Shown here one piece after another: positions 12,774 through 23,263 of a stretch of 64,000 bases of DNA. The position numbers and the translations under genes are program-made. Source of the stretch: Tricholoma matsutake. Its lineage: Eukaryota; Basidiomycota; Agaricomycetes; Agaricales; Tricholomataceae. Every line of letters begins with the position of its first letter. Position 1 is the first letter of the stretch. The notes under the pieces are model-generated. The model was not told the origin of the DNA. It ran no database searches and worked only from the letters and a program-made list of their open reading frames with translations. Location: positions 2,046,001 through 2,110,000 of the forward strand of contig AP026550.1 in the NCBI GenBank assembly GCA_026075535.2, read 5' to 3'.

Positions 12774-12934
12774 ATTCCTGGTAGTCCCTGTCTCAGCCAT
12801 TGTCCACCAAATGGTTGATTCCTGGCTGTTTCTCTTCCAGTAGGATTCCTGGTGGATTCCTGGTATAATCCTGGTAAATTGGGCTCTTCCTGGTACTATT
12901 CCAGGAATTCCCCAGGACTTGGACTATCAGGAAT
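12774..12934. repeat. Small fold-back repeat built on CCAGGAAT motifs
   Basis: Near-perfect 14-bp inverted arms (ATTCCTGGTAGTCC at 12774-12787, GGACTATCAGGAAT at 12921-12934) enclose many copies of TTCCTGG/CCAGGAA. The sequence may be a miniature fold-back element. It lies just left of the copia insertion. Confidence 0.45.
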
Positions 12935-13008
12935 CCAGGAGGATGGCCAGGAATCAGTAGGACTGAAGCAGGAGTCCTTACTACTAAATAGGAAAATAAA
13001 ATGCCATG

Positions 13009-13313
13009 TGTTGAAATTAATCCCTGATGCATGCTGTATACATGAGGCAATACATGCAGCATACACATGTATACATGAGGCGATACATGCAGCATACACA
13101 TGTTACTGCGCTTACTGTGCATACATGCGGTAAACACATTCCCGAGTCATGTGACATCCTTAATATTATGTATATAAGGAGAACCTGTACCGTAGTAGGA
13201 ATACAGTGTTCTTACCTCTGCTAACCCTAGCTGTAAGTCTAACTAAACCCCAGGTAGGTTGTAAGGAACGTGTAGTCTCTTCCCCTGTGCAGCGTATATA
13301 GTCTGCTCCAACA
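13009..13313 (+). repeat. copia-1 5' LTR
   Basis: Starts TGTTGAAATTAATCC and ends CTGCTCCAACA. It contains an internal tandem repeat of about 33 bp (about 13030-13104, built on TACATGAGGC and ATGCAGCATACACATG) and a TATATAAGG box near 13172 that could set the transcript start. Confidence 0.95.
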
Positions 13314-13328
13314 GGTTATGGGCCCTGC
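13314..13328 (+). promoter_or_regulatory. copia-1 primer-binding site (half initiator-Met tRNA type)
   Basis: The bases GGTTATGGGCCCTGC begin right after the LTR. They match, with one mismatch, the complement of an initiator-methionine tRNA anticodon stem-loop. Priming from an internal half-tRNA is known for Drosophila copia. The same bases sit in the decayed copy just before 53178 (reverse strand), which supports function. Confidence 0.6.
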
Positions 13329-13562
13329 TGGGCACGTCGCGAACGCGCTTTAATTAGCTGCGAACGACGTTGACTTCATTGTCTCCAAATTATAACCTTG
13401 CGCTCTTTGTGAGCTGCATTGCGCTCCCTGCGAGCTGCATATAAAACCTAGGTTGACTAGGGTTAACCACTCTGAAGGAGTGTTTTCTCCTGAGAACGTT
13501 AAACGTGTTTTATTGAGTAAAAAGACTGATTGAGCGCTTTTAACAGCTGCCACCACAGAATC

Positions 13563-16500
13563 ATGTCTTCAACTCTTGAAAAACTCGTTCAAACTTTCGA
13601 CGGATCAAATTACATCTTATGGGCCGACTCTATGAAGGCGTGGCTCAGGTCTCAGGGCCTCTGGCAAATAACTAGCGGGGCGGAGCAAAAACCGCCCCCG
13701 GCGCCTCCTTTGACGGCGACGAACGCTACCTTGGTAGCGGACGCTAATGCCAAGCTCCAGACCTGGAGCAACAAAAATGACCAGGCTATTGGTAGCCTAG
13801 TGCTCTGCCTGGCCCCCTCCATTCGGCAGCGTGCCAACACAAAGGACACTGCTGAGGAGGTGTGGGACCTCATCCGCACCGATTATGGTGTGGACGGCCC
13901 CTCCCAAGTCTTTTCGGACTTTAGGTCCGCAATAGCAATCAAGATCCCGGCTGCGAACCCCGCACCGGAGATTGCAAGAATGGCTGACAAATTTGAGCGC
14001 CTCACGGCTGCTAACGTCGCCATCCCCGAGCTAGTACAGGCGATGATTCTACTTGCTGCGATGCCGCGCGAGTACGACTCATTGTCTGCAACGGTCCTTA
14101 ACACGACCGCCACTAGCGCCTTGACATTTAAACATGTCAAGGACTCCATTGTTGCTGAAGCCTCAAGGCGCACAGCAGTTGGAAAGCCCGCTGGCCAGCC
14201 TCAGGCCAACAAACTTTCCGCTGTTAAGCGCAAGGGGGGAAACCCCAAATGGCAGCCCAAAGAAGGGCAAAACAGCAACGGAGACTCGTCCCGAAAACGT
14301 GGACGACGTGGGGACAGAAAGACTAAGGAGGAGAAGCCAAAAGAGAAACATACCCACCTCGCCTCCAATGCCTTTACCACCATAAATGGTAGTGGCACCA
14401 TCATACCGCCGATGCCGCTCATACAGCGCATCGAGCGACGCGAACACACTCCCACAAGGGATCCTCGCCGCCGACCGCCTGCACAGGCATACACGGGCGC
14501 GGCCTCCTCTTCTCGCTCGGTTTACACCGAATACCAGCAAGCTCGAGACACCCTCGAGCGCATGCAACTTCCGCGCAGCGCGAAAAACCTGCGACCGTTG
14601 GAAGAGCACCTTACAGTGCGAGAAGGTAAGAGAAGGAGGATAGAGCCAGAAACCGAGGCTACGATCGAGGAGGTAGAAGACGATACCGTCTCCCTCGGAT
14701 CCGAACCTCCAGTAACTGATGAGGAAGTGTGGAAAGCCGTCGACGAAATGCTCGTCGATGAACCCCTTGACACAGGGGCGTATGATGACAGGTCAGTCCT
14801 TTTCCCTGCCACAAGCACTAAGATTAAAATTCCTATGAATACAGCGAACTTTTCATGTGAAATTTTACCGCTATTAAATGTATCATGGAATTATGTAGAT
14901 CTTAATATATGTGCTATGTGTGCAAAGGGAGATTGTAAGAAAGGTGCCGACTGGATCATGGATTCAGGCGCATCAAAACACTTCACTGGTGAAATGAAAG
15001 ATTTCGCTTCTTACGAGCCTTTACCGAGAAAGGACTCTACCTTGGTCCAAACGGCCACTGGTACTACTCATATAGTAGGAAAAGGAGCAGTCTTCATTAG
15101 ACACCAGGTAGTATGTAATGGGAAGTCAGAGACGCGTGAAACGCGGCTATACCCCGTCTACTACATACCCGACATTAATACTCGATTGATGTCAATGGGG
15201 GTCTTTTTACAAGACGGAAGTGATGTGCGTGGTTCCTCCGCATACATTTCATTCATCGAGCATGGAAACCCAATCATGCATTGTGTCCCTCTAAGGAGGA
15301 ATGACACGATCTATTGGGCTCGGACTCATATATTGAGCACCAAAAAGGTTAATGTCGCGACCATTTATGTCGCTGACTACTTGACTTGGCATAGGCGACT
15401 TGGACACCCATCCAAAGAGGCGCTAGGGAAAATGCCTAAAAGCACCATAAAATTCCCAAGGAATTTAATTATTCCTAAAGACAAAATTATATGTCCAGGG
15501 TGTGCAGAAGGGAAAATGACCTCAAAATCTTTTCCCGAGTCAGACTCACGAGCTGACAAATCCTTTGAATTAATACATTCCGACCTAAAGGAACTCCCGG
15601 TACAATCGTACCACAAACATAAATACTTCATTGTATTTCTGGATGACAAAACGTCACATATTTGGGTCCAATGCCTTAGAAAGAAATCTGACGCTGCTGC
15701 AGCGATTAGACAATTTCAAGCGATGGCTAAGACCCAATATGGCGCTACAATCAAGCGCTGGCGTGTTGATCCAGGGGGGGAGTTCAAGGATCGTGAGCTA
15801 CAAAAACAGCTCAAGGATTTAGGCATCAAAATAGAGATGTCTGCACCCCACGTTCATCAACAGAACGGGCGCGCAGAGCGCGCCATAAGGACAATAATGG
15901 AAAAGTCGCAAACCCTGCGATTCACCGCTTGTCTACCACAATCATGGTGGGAATTTTGCATAGAACATGCAACACATTTATACAACCGAACCCCAATAAG
16001 GCGCCTGAAATGGCTGACACCTTTTGAGGACCTGACAAAGGTCCGCCCAGATCTAAACAATCTGAAGGTCTTCGGTTGCGGTGCTTATGTCTATCTACCA
16101 AAAGAAAAACGTCCAACAACATTGTCTCCTCGATCGGAGCTAATGACGTACCTTGGAGTAGAAGATGGCATTAAAGCATATCGTTTCATGCGACGAAACG
16201 GTGCAATATTCATTGGTGCTACGGCACTATTTGATGAAACGATGTTCCCATGCTGTCCCGGAGCTAAAACTCCTGCCAAGACAGACCTTGGTGATTTTCC
16301 ACCAGAACCAGAAGATGACGACCACTCATCTGGAACGGATGGCGATGACCCTATACCGCTACAAAATCCGCCCCTTCCTCCATCATCATCAGATGATGAT
16401 GATTTACCAAGCGAGCAAAAGGCGCATGACGATGCGACTAACGCTCCTCCTCCACCGCCTCCAGTTAGCACTGAGGACTTTCGTCCAAGACGTGAAGATC

Positions 16501-18425
16501 AACAGGAATGGCAGCAATTGCCCCGTCGATCAGGCAGGCAGAGGAAAATCCCAAACCGTCCCGGCAATACCTATGGAGAACAGCGACTCCCCTCTGACAT
16601 AGAGAGAGACATTGCGCGTGATCGATATTGGAAGAAGTCTGTGGGTCAAGATTCGGATCATAACCGAACACGACCACGACCTCAACAGCAAGAACCGGTA
16701 GCTGGACCGAGTTCGGCACCCCACGAGAGTGTGCCCGATTCCAATAATCAAGAACATGATCACCCAATGGGGGAACCGGACGAAGCAGGTTATATTAAAA
16801 AGATAACCAAGGAAGGTGGAGATGAGCTTATCCGCTGGCTGTTGTCAAAAGCAGTCACACCATCAAGCGGAAAAAGCCTAGTTCCAAACCAATTTCGCGA
16901 TATTGCGCGCCTACCCCGGCAGCAGCAACTTGAGTGGAAACAGGCTTGTCGTGAAGAGTTAGAGGCTCTTCGCAAGCGACAAGTCTATGACATCGTCGAT
17001 CTTCCACATGATCGAAAAACGATCAAAAATAGATGGGTTTTCTCCGTAAAATCGGACGGAAGAAAACGAGCCAGACTCGTGGCCAAAGGCTTTTCACAAG
17101 TCGAAGGCGTTGACTTTGATGAGATTTTCTCACCAGTAGTCCGCTACGAGACCGTACGCCTCATGTTTGCCCTTGCGTCTCTAGAAGGCATGTATATGAC
17201 CGGTCTAGATGTAAAAACCGCATTTTTATACGGCAAACTTGATGAGGAGATCTATATGGATCAACCCGAGGGTTTCAAACTCGAGGGTAAAGAGCGCAAA
17301 GTAATGCGCTTACGCCGAGCATTGTATGGCCTTAAACAGGCTTCACTAGCATGGTGGAGAGAGCTAGAGGCATTTATGCGCACCATTGGGTTCGTGCGCG
17401 CCAGCTCCGATGCCGGCATCTTCATACACAAGGATCCTAAGACAGGCAGCATCGTTATTGCGCTAGTCTATGTTGATGATGGCTTGTTCATGGGCAAGAA
17501 CAAGAAACTTGTGGATGAAAAGAAGAATGCTTGCCTGAAGCATTGGGAGTGCCGTAGTACTGAAAAAGTCACGGAATTCTTAGGCATGCGCGTCACCCAG
17601 ACCGCTGCAAAAGTCAAACTCGATCAAACAGAATATCTCGCCAAAGTGCTTGAGAGGTTCGAGATGACAAATGCCAAGATTGTCCCCACTCCGCTCCCGA
17701 CTGGCTACAAACCGTCGGAGAACACAGCGACGCCAAACGCGGCGCTTAGATCAAAATATCAGTCTGTGATCGGATCTTTATTGTATCTGATGCTCGGAAC
17801 GCGACCTGATATCGCTTACGCGGTAATCAAGATGTCGCAATTCTCGGCTAATCCTAGCCAAGAACATCTAGACAAAGCGATGTACATAATGCGCTATCTG
17901 GTGGGAACCCAGAAGTACAGTATGGTCTATGATGGAGAGAAATCCGAGGGGCTACAGGCCTTCACAGATTCTGATTGGGCAGCTGACACAGTCAAGCGCC
18001 GATCTACAACGGGTTACTTTGCTACTCTGGCAAGTGGCATTGTGTGCTGGCAGTCCCGTTTACAAAAAACTGTAGCACTGTCATCCACAGAAGCCGAATA
18101 CATGGCTCTCTCCGACACTTGTCGGCAGATAGTGTGGATAGAGTCCTTATTCCAGGAACTTGGATATACACTGAAGCGCGTACCAATCTGCGCTGATAAT
18201 CAAGGATCCATCTTTATTGGATCAAATCCAGTTCAGGAAAGAAGGACCAAACATATAGACATTCGCTACCACTACACCCGCGAATGCATAGAAAATGACA
18301 AAGTCACAGTCGTTTTCATTCCTGGAAGTGATAATCCGGCTGACATGTTCACAAAGAACCTTGGCGCCGTCCTATTCAGGAAATTTAGAGACTCTCTCGG
18401 AATTACTTTCGAGATTCAAACTTAG
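13563..18425 (+). CDS. copia-1 Gag-Pol polyprotein
   Basis: A single 1620-residue frame starts at ATG 13563, the first Met that gives a Gag-like N-terminus (STLEKLVQTFDGSNYILW). The order is Gag (to about residue 230), then a charged linker. Aspartic protease follows (WIMDSGASKHF, Asp about 467), then the integrase HHCC region (HRRLGHPSKEAL and CPGCAEGK). The integrase core has Asp about 674 (IHSDLKEL), Asp about 736 (RVDPGGEF) and Glu about 772 (NGRAERAIRTI). Reverse transcriptase has YVDD at about 1303-1306, and RNase H ends the protein (VALSSTEAEYMALSD). This Gag-PR-INT-RT-RH order defines Ty1/copia. No CCHC zinc knuckle is visible in Gag, which is unusual; a Lys/Arg-rich linker may bind nucleic acid instead. 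There are no stops or frameshifts. Confidence 0.95.
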   Translation: MSSTLEKLVQTFDGSNYILWADSMKAWLRSQGLWQITSGAEQKPPPAPPLTATNATLVADANAKLQTWSNKNDQAIGSLVLCLAPSIRQRANTKDTAEEVWDLIRTDYGVDGPSQVFSDFRSAIAIKIPAANPAPEIARMADKFERLTAANVAIPELVQAMILLAAMPREYDSLSATVLNTTATSALTFKHVKDSIVAEASRRTAVGKPAGQPQANKLSAVKRKGGNPKWQPKEGQNSNGDSSRKRGRRGDRKTKEEKPKEKHTHLASNAFTTINGSGTIIPPMPLIQRIERREHTPTRDPRRRPPAQAYTGAASSSRSVYTEYQQARDTLERMQLPRSAKNLRPLEEHLTVREGKRRRIEPETEATIEEVEDDTVSLGSEPPVTDEEVWKAVDEMLVDEPLDTGAYDDRSVLFPATSTKIKIPMNTANFSCEILPLLNVSWNYVDLNICAMCAKGDCKKGADWIMDSGASKHFTGEMKDFASYEPLPRKDSTLVQTATGTTHIVGKGAVFIRHQVVCNGKSETRETRLYPVYYIPDINTRLMSMGVFLQDGSDVRGSSAYISFIEHGNPIMHCVPLRRNDTIYWARTHILSTKKVNVATIYVADYLTWHRRLGHPSKEALGKMPKSTIKFPRNLIIPKDKIICPGCAEGKMTSKSFPESDSRADKSFELIHSDLKELPVQSYHKHKYFIVFLDDKTSHIWVQCLRKKSDAAAAIRQFQAMAKTQYGATIKRWRVDPGGEFKDRELQKQLKDLGIKIEMSAPHVHQQNGRAERAIRTIMEKSQTLRFTACLPQSWWEFCIEHATHLYNRTPIRRLKWLTPFEDLTKVRPDLNNLKVFGCGAYVYLPKEKRPTTLSPRSELMTYLGVEDGIKAYRFMRRNGAIFIGATALFDETMFPCCPGAKTPAKTDLGDFPPEPEDDDHSSGTDGDDPIPLQNPPLPPSSSDDDDLPSEQKAHDDATNAPPPPPPVSTEDFRPRREDQQEWQQLPRRSGRQRKIPNRPGNTYGEQRLPSDIERDIARDRYWKKSVGQDSDHNRTRPRPQQQEPVAGPSSAPHESVPDSNNQEHDHPMGEPDEAGYIKKITKEGGDELIRWLLSKAVTPSSGKSLVPNQFRDIARLPRQQQLEWKQACREELEALRKRQVYDIVDLPHDRKTIKNRWVFSVKSDGRKRARLVAKGFSQVEGVDFDEIFSPVVRYETVRLMFALASLEGMYMTGLDVKTAFLYGKLDEEIYMDQPEGFKLEGKERKVMRLRRALYGLKQASLAWWRELEAFMRTIGFVRASSDAGIFIHKDPKTGSIVIALVYVDDGLFMGKNKKLVDEKKNACLKHWECRSTEKVTEFLGMRVTQTAAKVKLDQTEYLAKVLERFEMTNAKIVPTPLPTGYKPSENTATPNAALRSKYQSVIGSLLYLMLGTRPDIAYAVIKMSQFSANPSQEHLDKAMYIMRYLVGTQKYSMVYDGEKSEGLQAFTDSDWAADTVKRRSTTGYFATLASGIVCWQSRLQKTVALSSTEAEYMALSDTCRQIVWIESLFQELGYTLKRVPICADNQGSIFIGSNPVQERRTKHIDIRYHYTRECIENDKVTVVFIPGSDNPADMFTKNLGAVLFRKFRDSLGITFEIQT

Positions 18426-18448
18426 CTGCTTAGAGCGCTGTACAGTTT

Positions 18449-18457
18449 GAGGGGGGG
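18449..18457 (+). promoter_or_regulatory. copia-1 polypurine tract
   Basis: The run GAGGGGGGG directly abuts the 3' LTR, where plus-strand DNA synthesis starts in LTR elements. The decayed copy keeps it (reverse strand, right after 46113). Confidence 0.8.
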
Positions 18458-18762
18458 TGTTGAAATTAATCCCTGATGCATGCTGTATACATGAGGCAAT
18501 ACATGCAGCATACACATGTATACATGAGGCGATACATGCAGCATACACATGTTACTGCGCTTACTGTGCATACATGCGGTAAACACATTCCCGAGTCATG
18601 TGACATCCTTAATATTATGTATATAAGGAGAACCTGTACCGTAGTAGGAATACAGTGTTCTTACCTCTGCTAACCCTAGCTGTAAGTCTAACTAAACCCC
18701 AGGTAGGTTGTAAGGAACGTGTAGTCTCTTCCCCTGTGCAGCGTATATAGTCTGCTCCAACA
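18458..18762 (+). repeat. copia-1 3' LTR
   Basis: Same 305 bp as the 5' LTR, with no difference seen by eye. It is followed by the CCATG duplication. Confidence 0.95.
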
Positions 18763-18842
18763 CCATGGACCAGAGTCAAACCCCAAACATTTACTAGAGA
18801 ACATTTGATAACCAGGAAGATAACCACTACACCACAGAGTCT
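18763..18842 (-). repeat. tRNA-like sequence, possible SINE head
   Basis: Read on the minus strand, the segment holds an A-box match, TGGTGTAGTGG (18834-18824), and a B-box-like GGTTTGACTCT (18782-18772, two mismatches to the usual box). They are spaced about 41 nt apart, near the tRNA range. It does not fold into a clean cloverleaf, so it is not called a functional tRNA. A tRNA-derived SINE head or a decayed tRNA are the options. Any SINE body would continue leftwards across the copia insertion into 12780-13008. Confidence 0.35.
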
Positions 18843-19668
18843 TACATAGTCTGTCCACTAACTGCTCTAGGTACCATTGACACAGCTGTGCATGGCAAAG
18901 CACACAGCTGCATCATCAACCCAGCTCATCATCCACCAGTGACCACCACCACTCTCAATGATGCCACCACCTCCCTTCTGCCACCTGCCCTCCATCAATA
19001 CCCATGGCCACTGCTCCTATGTCCACCACCACCTTGTCTAACACCGCCAAGGGCCACATTTGAACCACCTCGGGCCCAGCATTTTAGTGGCATGTGTAGT
19101 GGAGGAGCTTGTAGTGTTCATCTTTCTTGCCTTACTATGTAGTATGTGTGGTAAGGGAGGTGCTGACAGAAGGCTGGCGAGACAGGGTTTGGATCGAAAC
19201 ATGTTTAGTCATCTAGGTAGACAATGTCAATGCATGAAAACAATGCGAGAACAGGCATTGTCGATGTCAAAAAAAAGGTGGAAACCTACCCCGTAATTGG
19301 GGATAGGCAACACTAAGCAGAGAAAGGACAAACAAACACTCATGTCAAATCACCAGATGACAGGACAACGATGTGGTATTAAGGGTAGATAATGATATCA
19401 AAGTATATGACAAGTGGAATATATGGGGGGAAAAGGAAGAATGGGAAATAGTGATGTGACATGTAGTTAATATGGCAAGTCTTTGAAGTGTGTACAAATA
19501 AGTGTCAATGTGTATGTAAGCCAGGCTTACAACATAGTAGGAAATGCCATCTGTTTGGTCATGTTGTGCCCAGAAAACTGCAGGGTGTGAAAGTAGGTGT
19601 CCACTATATCACGTCCACAGCCACATCATTATGTAATTTCACCTGCCTTTTCGGTCAGGGACCAAATT
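18843..19668. other. Repeat-derived non-coding stretch
   Basis: I see no supported gene. Short frames near 18888-19296 have no motif and are rich in Pro/Thr from low-complexity sequence. Confidence 0.4.
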
Positions 19669-20625
19669 GATCCTACCTTGAATTTGTAACAGTGCTAGGA
19701 TTAATCCCAGTCGTATTTTACTGTAGAACTTGAGACATGTAATCTAAAATAACCTGATATCAAATCTAATCCTACATACATTCAACCCAAACCCATCCAA
19801 TCCTATTCCCATCATCCCATCCCAATCCCATCCCATCTCATCTAAATCTCATCCTGTCTGAATCCCATCCTATCCCAGTCTCCCATCCAACCTTCTGATC
19901 CTCAATGTGATGACTTAGTCATCAAACTTAGTCAGCTGCAGGTATCACATGTTCATTGCAGTTCATCATTTGCTTATTCTCATCTGTCAATCTGTCCATC
20001 TCTACTAATCAAAAATTGCTTTAATATAGAATGAAACAATTTGAGGCCATAAGATAATGATTTTAGAAGGCAAAAGTCCTGATAGAGGCATTTTGATATC
20101 ATTGACATTTGTTTGTCATGTTTGTAATCAGAACTGAAAATGATAATTGGATAGGGTTTTTGTAGGATTATCCTGTGAAGTTTGGATGAGATTTACATAG
20201 GATTATGGCATACAGTAGTTCAATATCACTGCAGTAGAATTATTCTATGTCTCTTCTTGTTGTCTTGTCATACCAGGATAGGATTGATAGGATTAAACAC
20301 AGGAATGGGATGGGATTCTGCAAGGGTTATTGGATGGCTCTCTCTATGTTCTGCATAGGATAATCCTAACATTACTAAATATTCAATGTAAGATAGGATG
20401 TGATAGGATTATTTGACCTTTAAGACTTTGAAAAGGATAGGTTTTAGTCCAATTATCACACCATCTGAATTGGATTAGGATAGGATGTGATGGGATTAAG
20501 CTAGCTATATTCTACTATGGGATAGAATTGTACAGTGGTAGGATTGTACAGTGGATTATGGAATAGTCCCTTAGTATATGCAATATAGGATAATCCTAAC
20601 TCTGTTAAAAATTCAAGGTAGGATG
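19669..20625. mobile_element. Non-autonomous inverted-repeat element with AGGAT arrays
   Basis: Terminal inverted repeats of about 38 bp face each other: 19669-19708 begins GATCCTACCTTGAATTTG, and the right arm ends near 20625 as its near-complement (TTCAAGGTAGGATGA). Between them are dozens of degenerate ATCCTA/TAGGAT and CATCCCATCC motifs and no coding sequence. This fits a fold-back or miniature element of about 957 bp. I could not fix a target duplication, so the superfamily is open. Confidence 0.55.
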
Positions 20626-20676
20626 AATCCTATTAACTTTGTATGTTGTTTTGGTACATACAGCCACTTGCACAAC

Positions 20677-21350
20677 TCATATGGAGCAGGACATCTAGTC
20701 ACCGCTACTTTTGGACAGCCGCCAATTTGGCCTGGATGACACCAACTTCATTGGCCGAGAAGTCCGACTAGGCATGTCTGAGTTAAAAAATTTGATATCA
20801 ATGTTGTGGCACATCAAAAACTGGTTAGCGTAGATGGCATAGAATAGAGACTGCAAAATACTACATTCTACATACAGACTGTCCATCCGTTCTCATCCCT
20901 CGAAAGACCAACTGTGTGAAAGAAGCTGCCTGCCGACAGCGTGCCTTTCCATGATCCAGAAGTGGGAACACCAGATGATTCAATGGATGCAGGCATATCG
21001 GACTGGTTTGGGCCCAAAAGCAGCTCAACTTGAGGTCAAGAAGTTCAGCTCTACAAAATATAAATCTCATCGATGTCCTCCTGAATGGTTGGCACACTTT
21101 TTCAACATGCCTGCACAGACATAGATCTTATCTCTCTTATCTTATCTTATATTACATAGTAGCGCCAATTGTGGTCACAAAAAAAAAATAACTCATGTCA
21201 GTTTGACTTTTAGCACTATTGCTCTGTAGGTTTTGTTCCTATCATTGAATTGAGCATTTTGGGGAAAGGAATAAGAATTAGGTCCATTTTCCCATGACCT
21301 ATTTGGTTGTACAAAAGTAGTGGTGACTAGATGTCCTGCTCCATACATAT
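20677..21350. repeat. Inverted duplication of a 51-bp segment
   Basis: The segment at 20677-20727 (CATATGGAGCAGGACATC...) recurs inverted at 21301-21350 with a few changes. The arms enclose about 570 bp, including a decayed coding-like stretch. The right arm leads into sequence (from 21351) related to that downstream of the Helitron pair (from 40820). Confidence 0.55.
20882..21105 (+). pseudogene. Decayed coding fragment, family unknown
   Basis: A plus-strand reading has coding-like composition (LPADSVPFHDPEVGTPDD, then AGISDWFGPKSS) but is broken by several stops and has no start. It may be the remnant of a transposase or host gene captured between the inverted arms. I do not recognise it. 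Confidence 0.25.
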
Positions 21351-21576
21351 GGGATGATGAAAATTGAAACTCAGCCATATTTGTCATCTCTGACTAATGC
21401 TTAGCAATTCCCTGCAGATGCCATCACACCTGACCAACCATGACCAATTTTACATAATATTTCCCACCCCTGCTTCACCCCCTATGTTATAGATGAGCTT
21501 ATGACCCATGCCGCTGTCATAGCATTCGTTCGCGTTGCTCACTCAGCCTGACTCCAGCATGGGCAGCTCGTGTATA

Positions 21577-21760
21577 TCATTAACTCAATCAGTTGGATTG
21601 TGAGGAACTTTTGGCTCCTCAAAAACATAGGTGTTTTTTAATTTATGTCATTGACTCCATGAGTTAGTTTTTTTATTTATGCTATTGACTCAATGAGTTA
21701 CTTTTTGAGAAATCTTCATAGGTGTTTTTTTTGTGTCATTGACTCAATCAGTTTGTTTTT
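21577..21760. repeat. Degenerate tandem repeat with CATTGACTCAATGAGTT units
   Basis: Three or four units of about 55-60 bp each contain T-runs followed by a near-palindromic CATTGACTCAATGAGTTA. No gene lies in the surrounding 21106-22300, which is T- and pyrimidine-rich. Confidence 0.5.
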
Positions 21761-22300
21761 TAAGCCACCTTTGGAGATCCTGATCACCCATTGTCAGCTT
21801 GGTGTTGGATACCCTGCACTGCATTCCATTCCTGCTTTGTTCTCCTGCATATTTGGTCTCTTCAGAGTGTAATTTCTCTACCAAATCAACAGTAACATCC
21901 AGTCTCACAGACCATCAACTTGCTATTCTCCCATGCTCACTATCTCTTACTCACACTCTATCCTGCACATTCCTGCACATTGTGTTCTGGTCTCACCCAT
22001 CTGCTCATTTTATACTTGTCCCCTTCCTTTAGTATATACAGATCTCTTCTATTCAGTGTCTTTTTCCTACCACTATCTCAATCCTCCACCTCCACCCAAA
22101 CTCCCCCTATTCACTCCCTGTTGGCTCTCTTGTAACACATTCCCCCCCACTCTCCCATTTGACTCTGCCTGTAATTCCTCTACCTACAAAGACTCTGAAA
22201 TATACCCCTTGGAATGAGAGGAACAGTGGCTGGCTGTATTTCAGGAATGTGCTCATCCTCTCCTGAGGCAGCCATAAAGTCAATCTATCTACAGCCTAAA

Positions 22301-22578
22301 GCAGCTTGCCCAGAAACAATGCCTGGCAGCAACAAACCCAGGGCTTGCAGGCCCTGATGGGGAGAGTTGATTTACAGAGCAGAATAGAGCAGCTTGCCTG
22401 AAAACCACACCTGGCAGCAAAGCTGTCCCCAGATCTGCAATGCCCAGAACCCAGAAACCCCTGTAATGGGGTCAATCCCAGGGCTTGCAGGCCCTGATGA
22501 GGATGGCAGGCAAGAGCAGCCTGCCCATCAACAACACCTGGCTGTCAAGCCCAGGGTTTGCAGGGCCTGGAGGCCCAG
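22301..22578. repeat. Three-copy tandem repeat of about 90-110 bp
   Basis: Each unit carries GCAGCTTGCC, then an ACACCTGGCAGC-like segment, and ends in CCCAGGGCTTGCAGG plus CCCTGATG. The copies differ by indels and substitutions. It is non-coding. Confidence 0.55.
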
Positions 22579-23263
22579 ATGAGCCAGAGTTTGCCCTGTT
22601 TGTTGCGATGTTTGATTACATAATACCCAGCACCAGCTGCATATACAGTTGTGGACAAACAAAGTCAACTAATTTTAGCAACTGAATTTTGGAGGTTGGC
22701 ACAAACATCCAGTGTCCTCAAAAACCATCCAAACATGTATAATAGAGCCTAATGAAGATATTTCTACAAGCTGATTTCTCAATTTCAAAAAAAATTGGGT
22801 CAGGTACCTGAAAGATTTGGCCACTCCCCTAAAAAATTCAGTAAAATCTTGAAAAATAGTGCATTCGACTCCTCTTGATTAGCTGTGTCTGATTCCATAA
22901 AAAATTTAAGGTTATGTGGGGCCTGTCGGCCACAATAAAATGAATAAACTTTGCCAAATATTGAAATAACTGTCACTAAGCTAACAGATCAACTGCTTTG
23001 CCTCCTCTAAGGCTTACACATTGACTTTTGGAAGGTCCTCAAGAATGGCAAGGGCAGATCAGAGGTGGGAAAACTGTTGAGAATCACACTGTGAACACAC
23101 ACGAACACCATATTACCAAATATGGTTTCCAGTGTGCCTTTGATGCGTCGACTATATTTAGCACATCCCTTTGAGGTGTGTGTTCCATAGATACCTTTAT
23201 ACTCTTTCCCTTTATCATACATGACACATATATATATACAGTAGATAGTGTCATTAGCACCTC

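Larger units (their letters stand above)
13009..18762 (+). mobile_element. Apparently intact Ty1/copia LTR retrotransposon (copia-1)
   Basis: The element is bounded by two 305-bp direct LTRs in which I found no difference by eye. They start TGTTG and end CAACA. A 5-bp target duplication, CCATG, lies at 13004-13008 and 18763-18767. A tRNA-type primer site follows the 5' LTR, a G-rich polypurine tract precedes the 3' LTR, and one uninterrupted Gag-Pol frame fills the interior. CpG is abundant inside, unlike the neighbouring old repeats. Together these show a recent insertion that may still be able to move. It inserted directly beside a tRNA-like sequence (18763-18842). A decayed relative lies at 45892-53446 on the other strand. 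Confidence 0.95.

Noticed and set aside
13009..13313. CRISPR-like array from the tandem repeats in the copia LTR
   Set aside because: Only two 33-bp units, directly adjacent, in a eukaryotic LTR; no spacers.
18763..18842. A functional tRNA gene
   Set aside because: A and B boxes are suggestive, but acceptor and anticodon stems do not pair properly.
21799..22217. Plus-strand frames in pyrimidine-rich sequence
   Set aside because: Composition-driven (Ser/Pro/Leu/His), several frames open together, no family resemblance.
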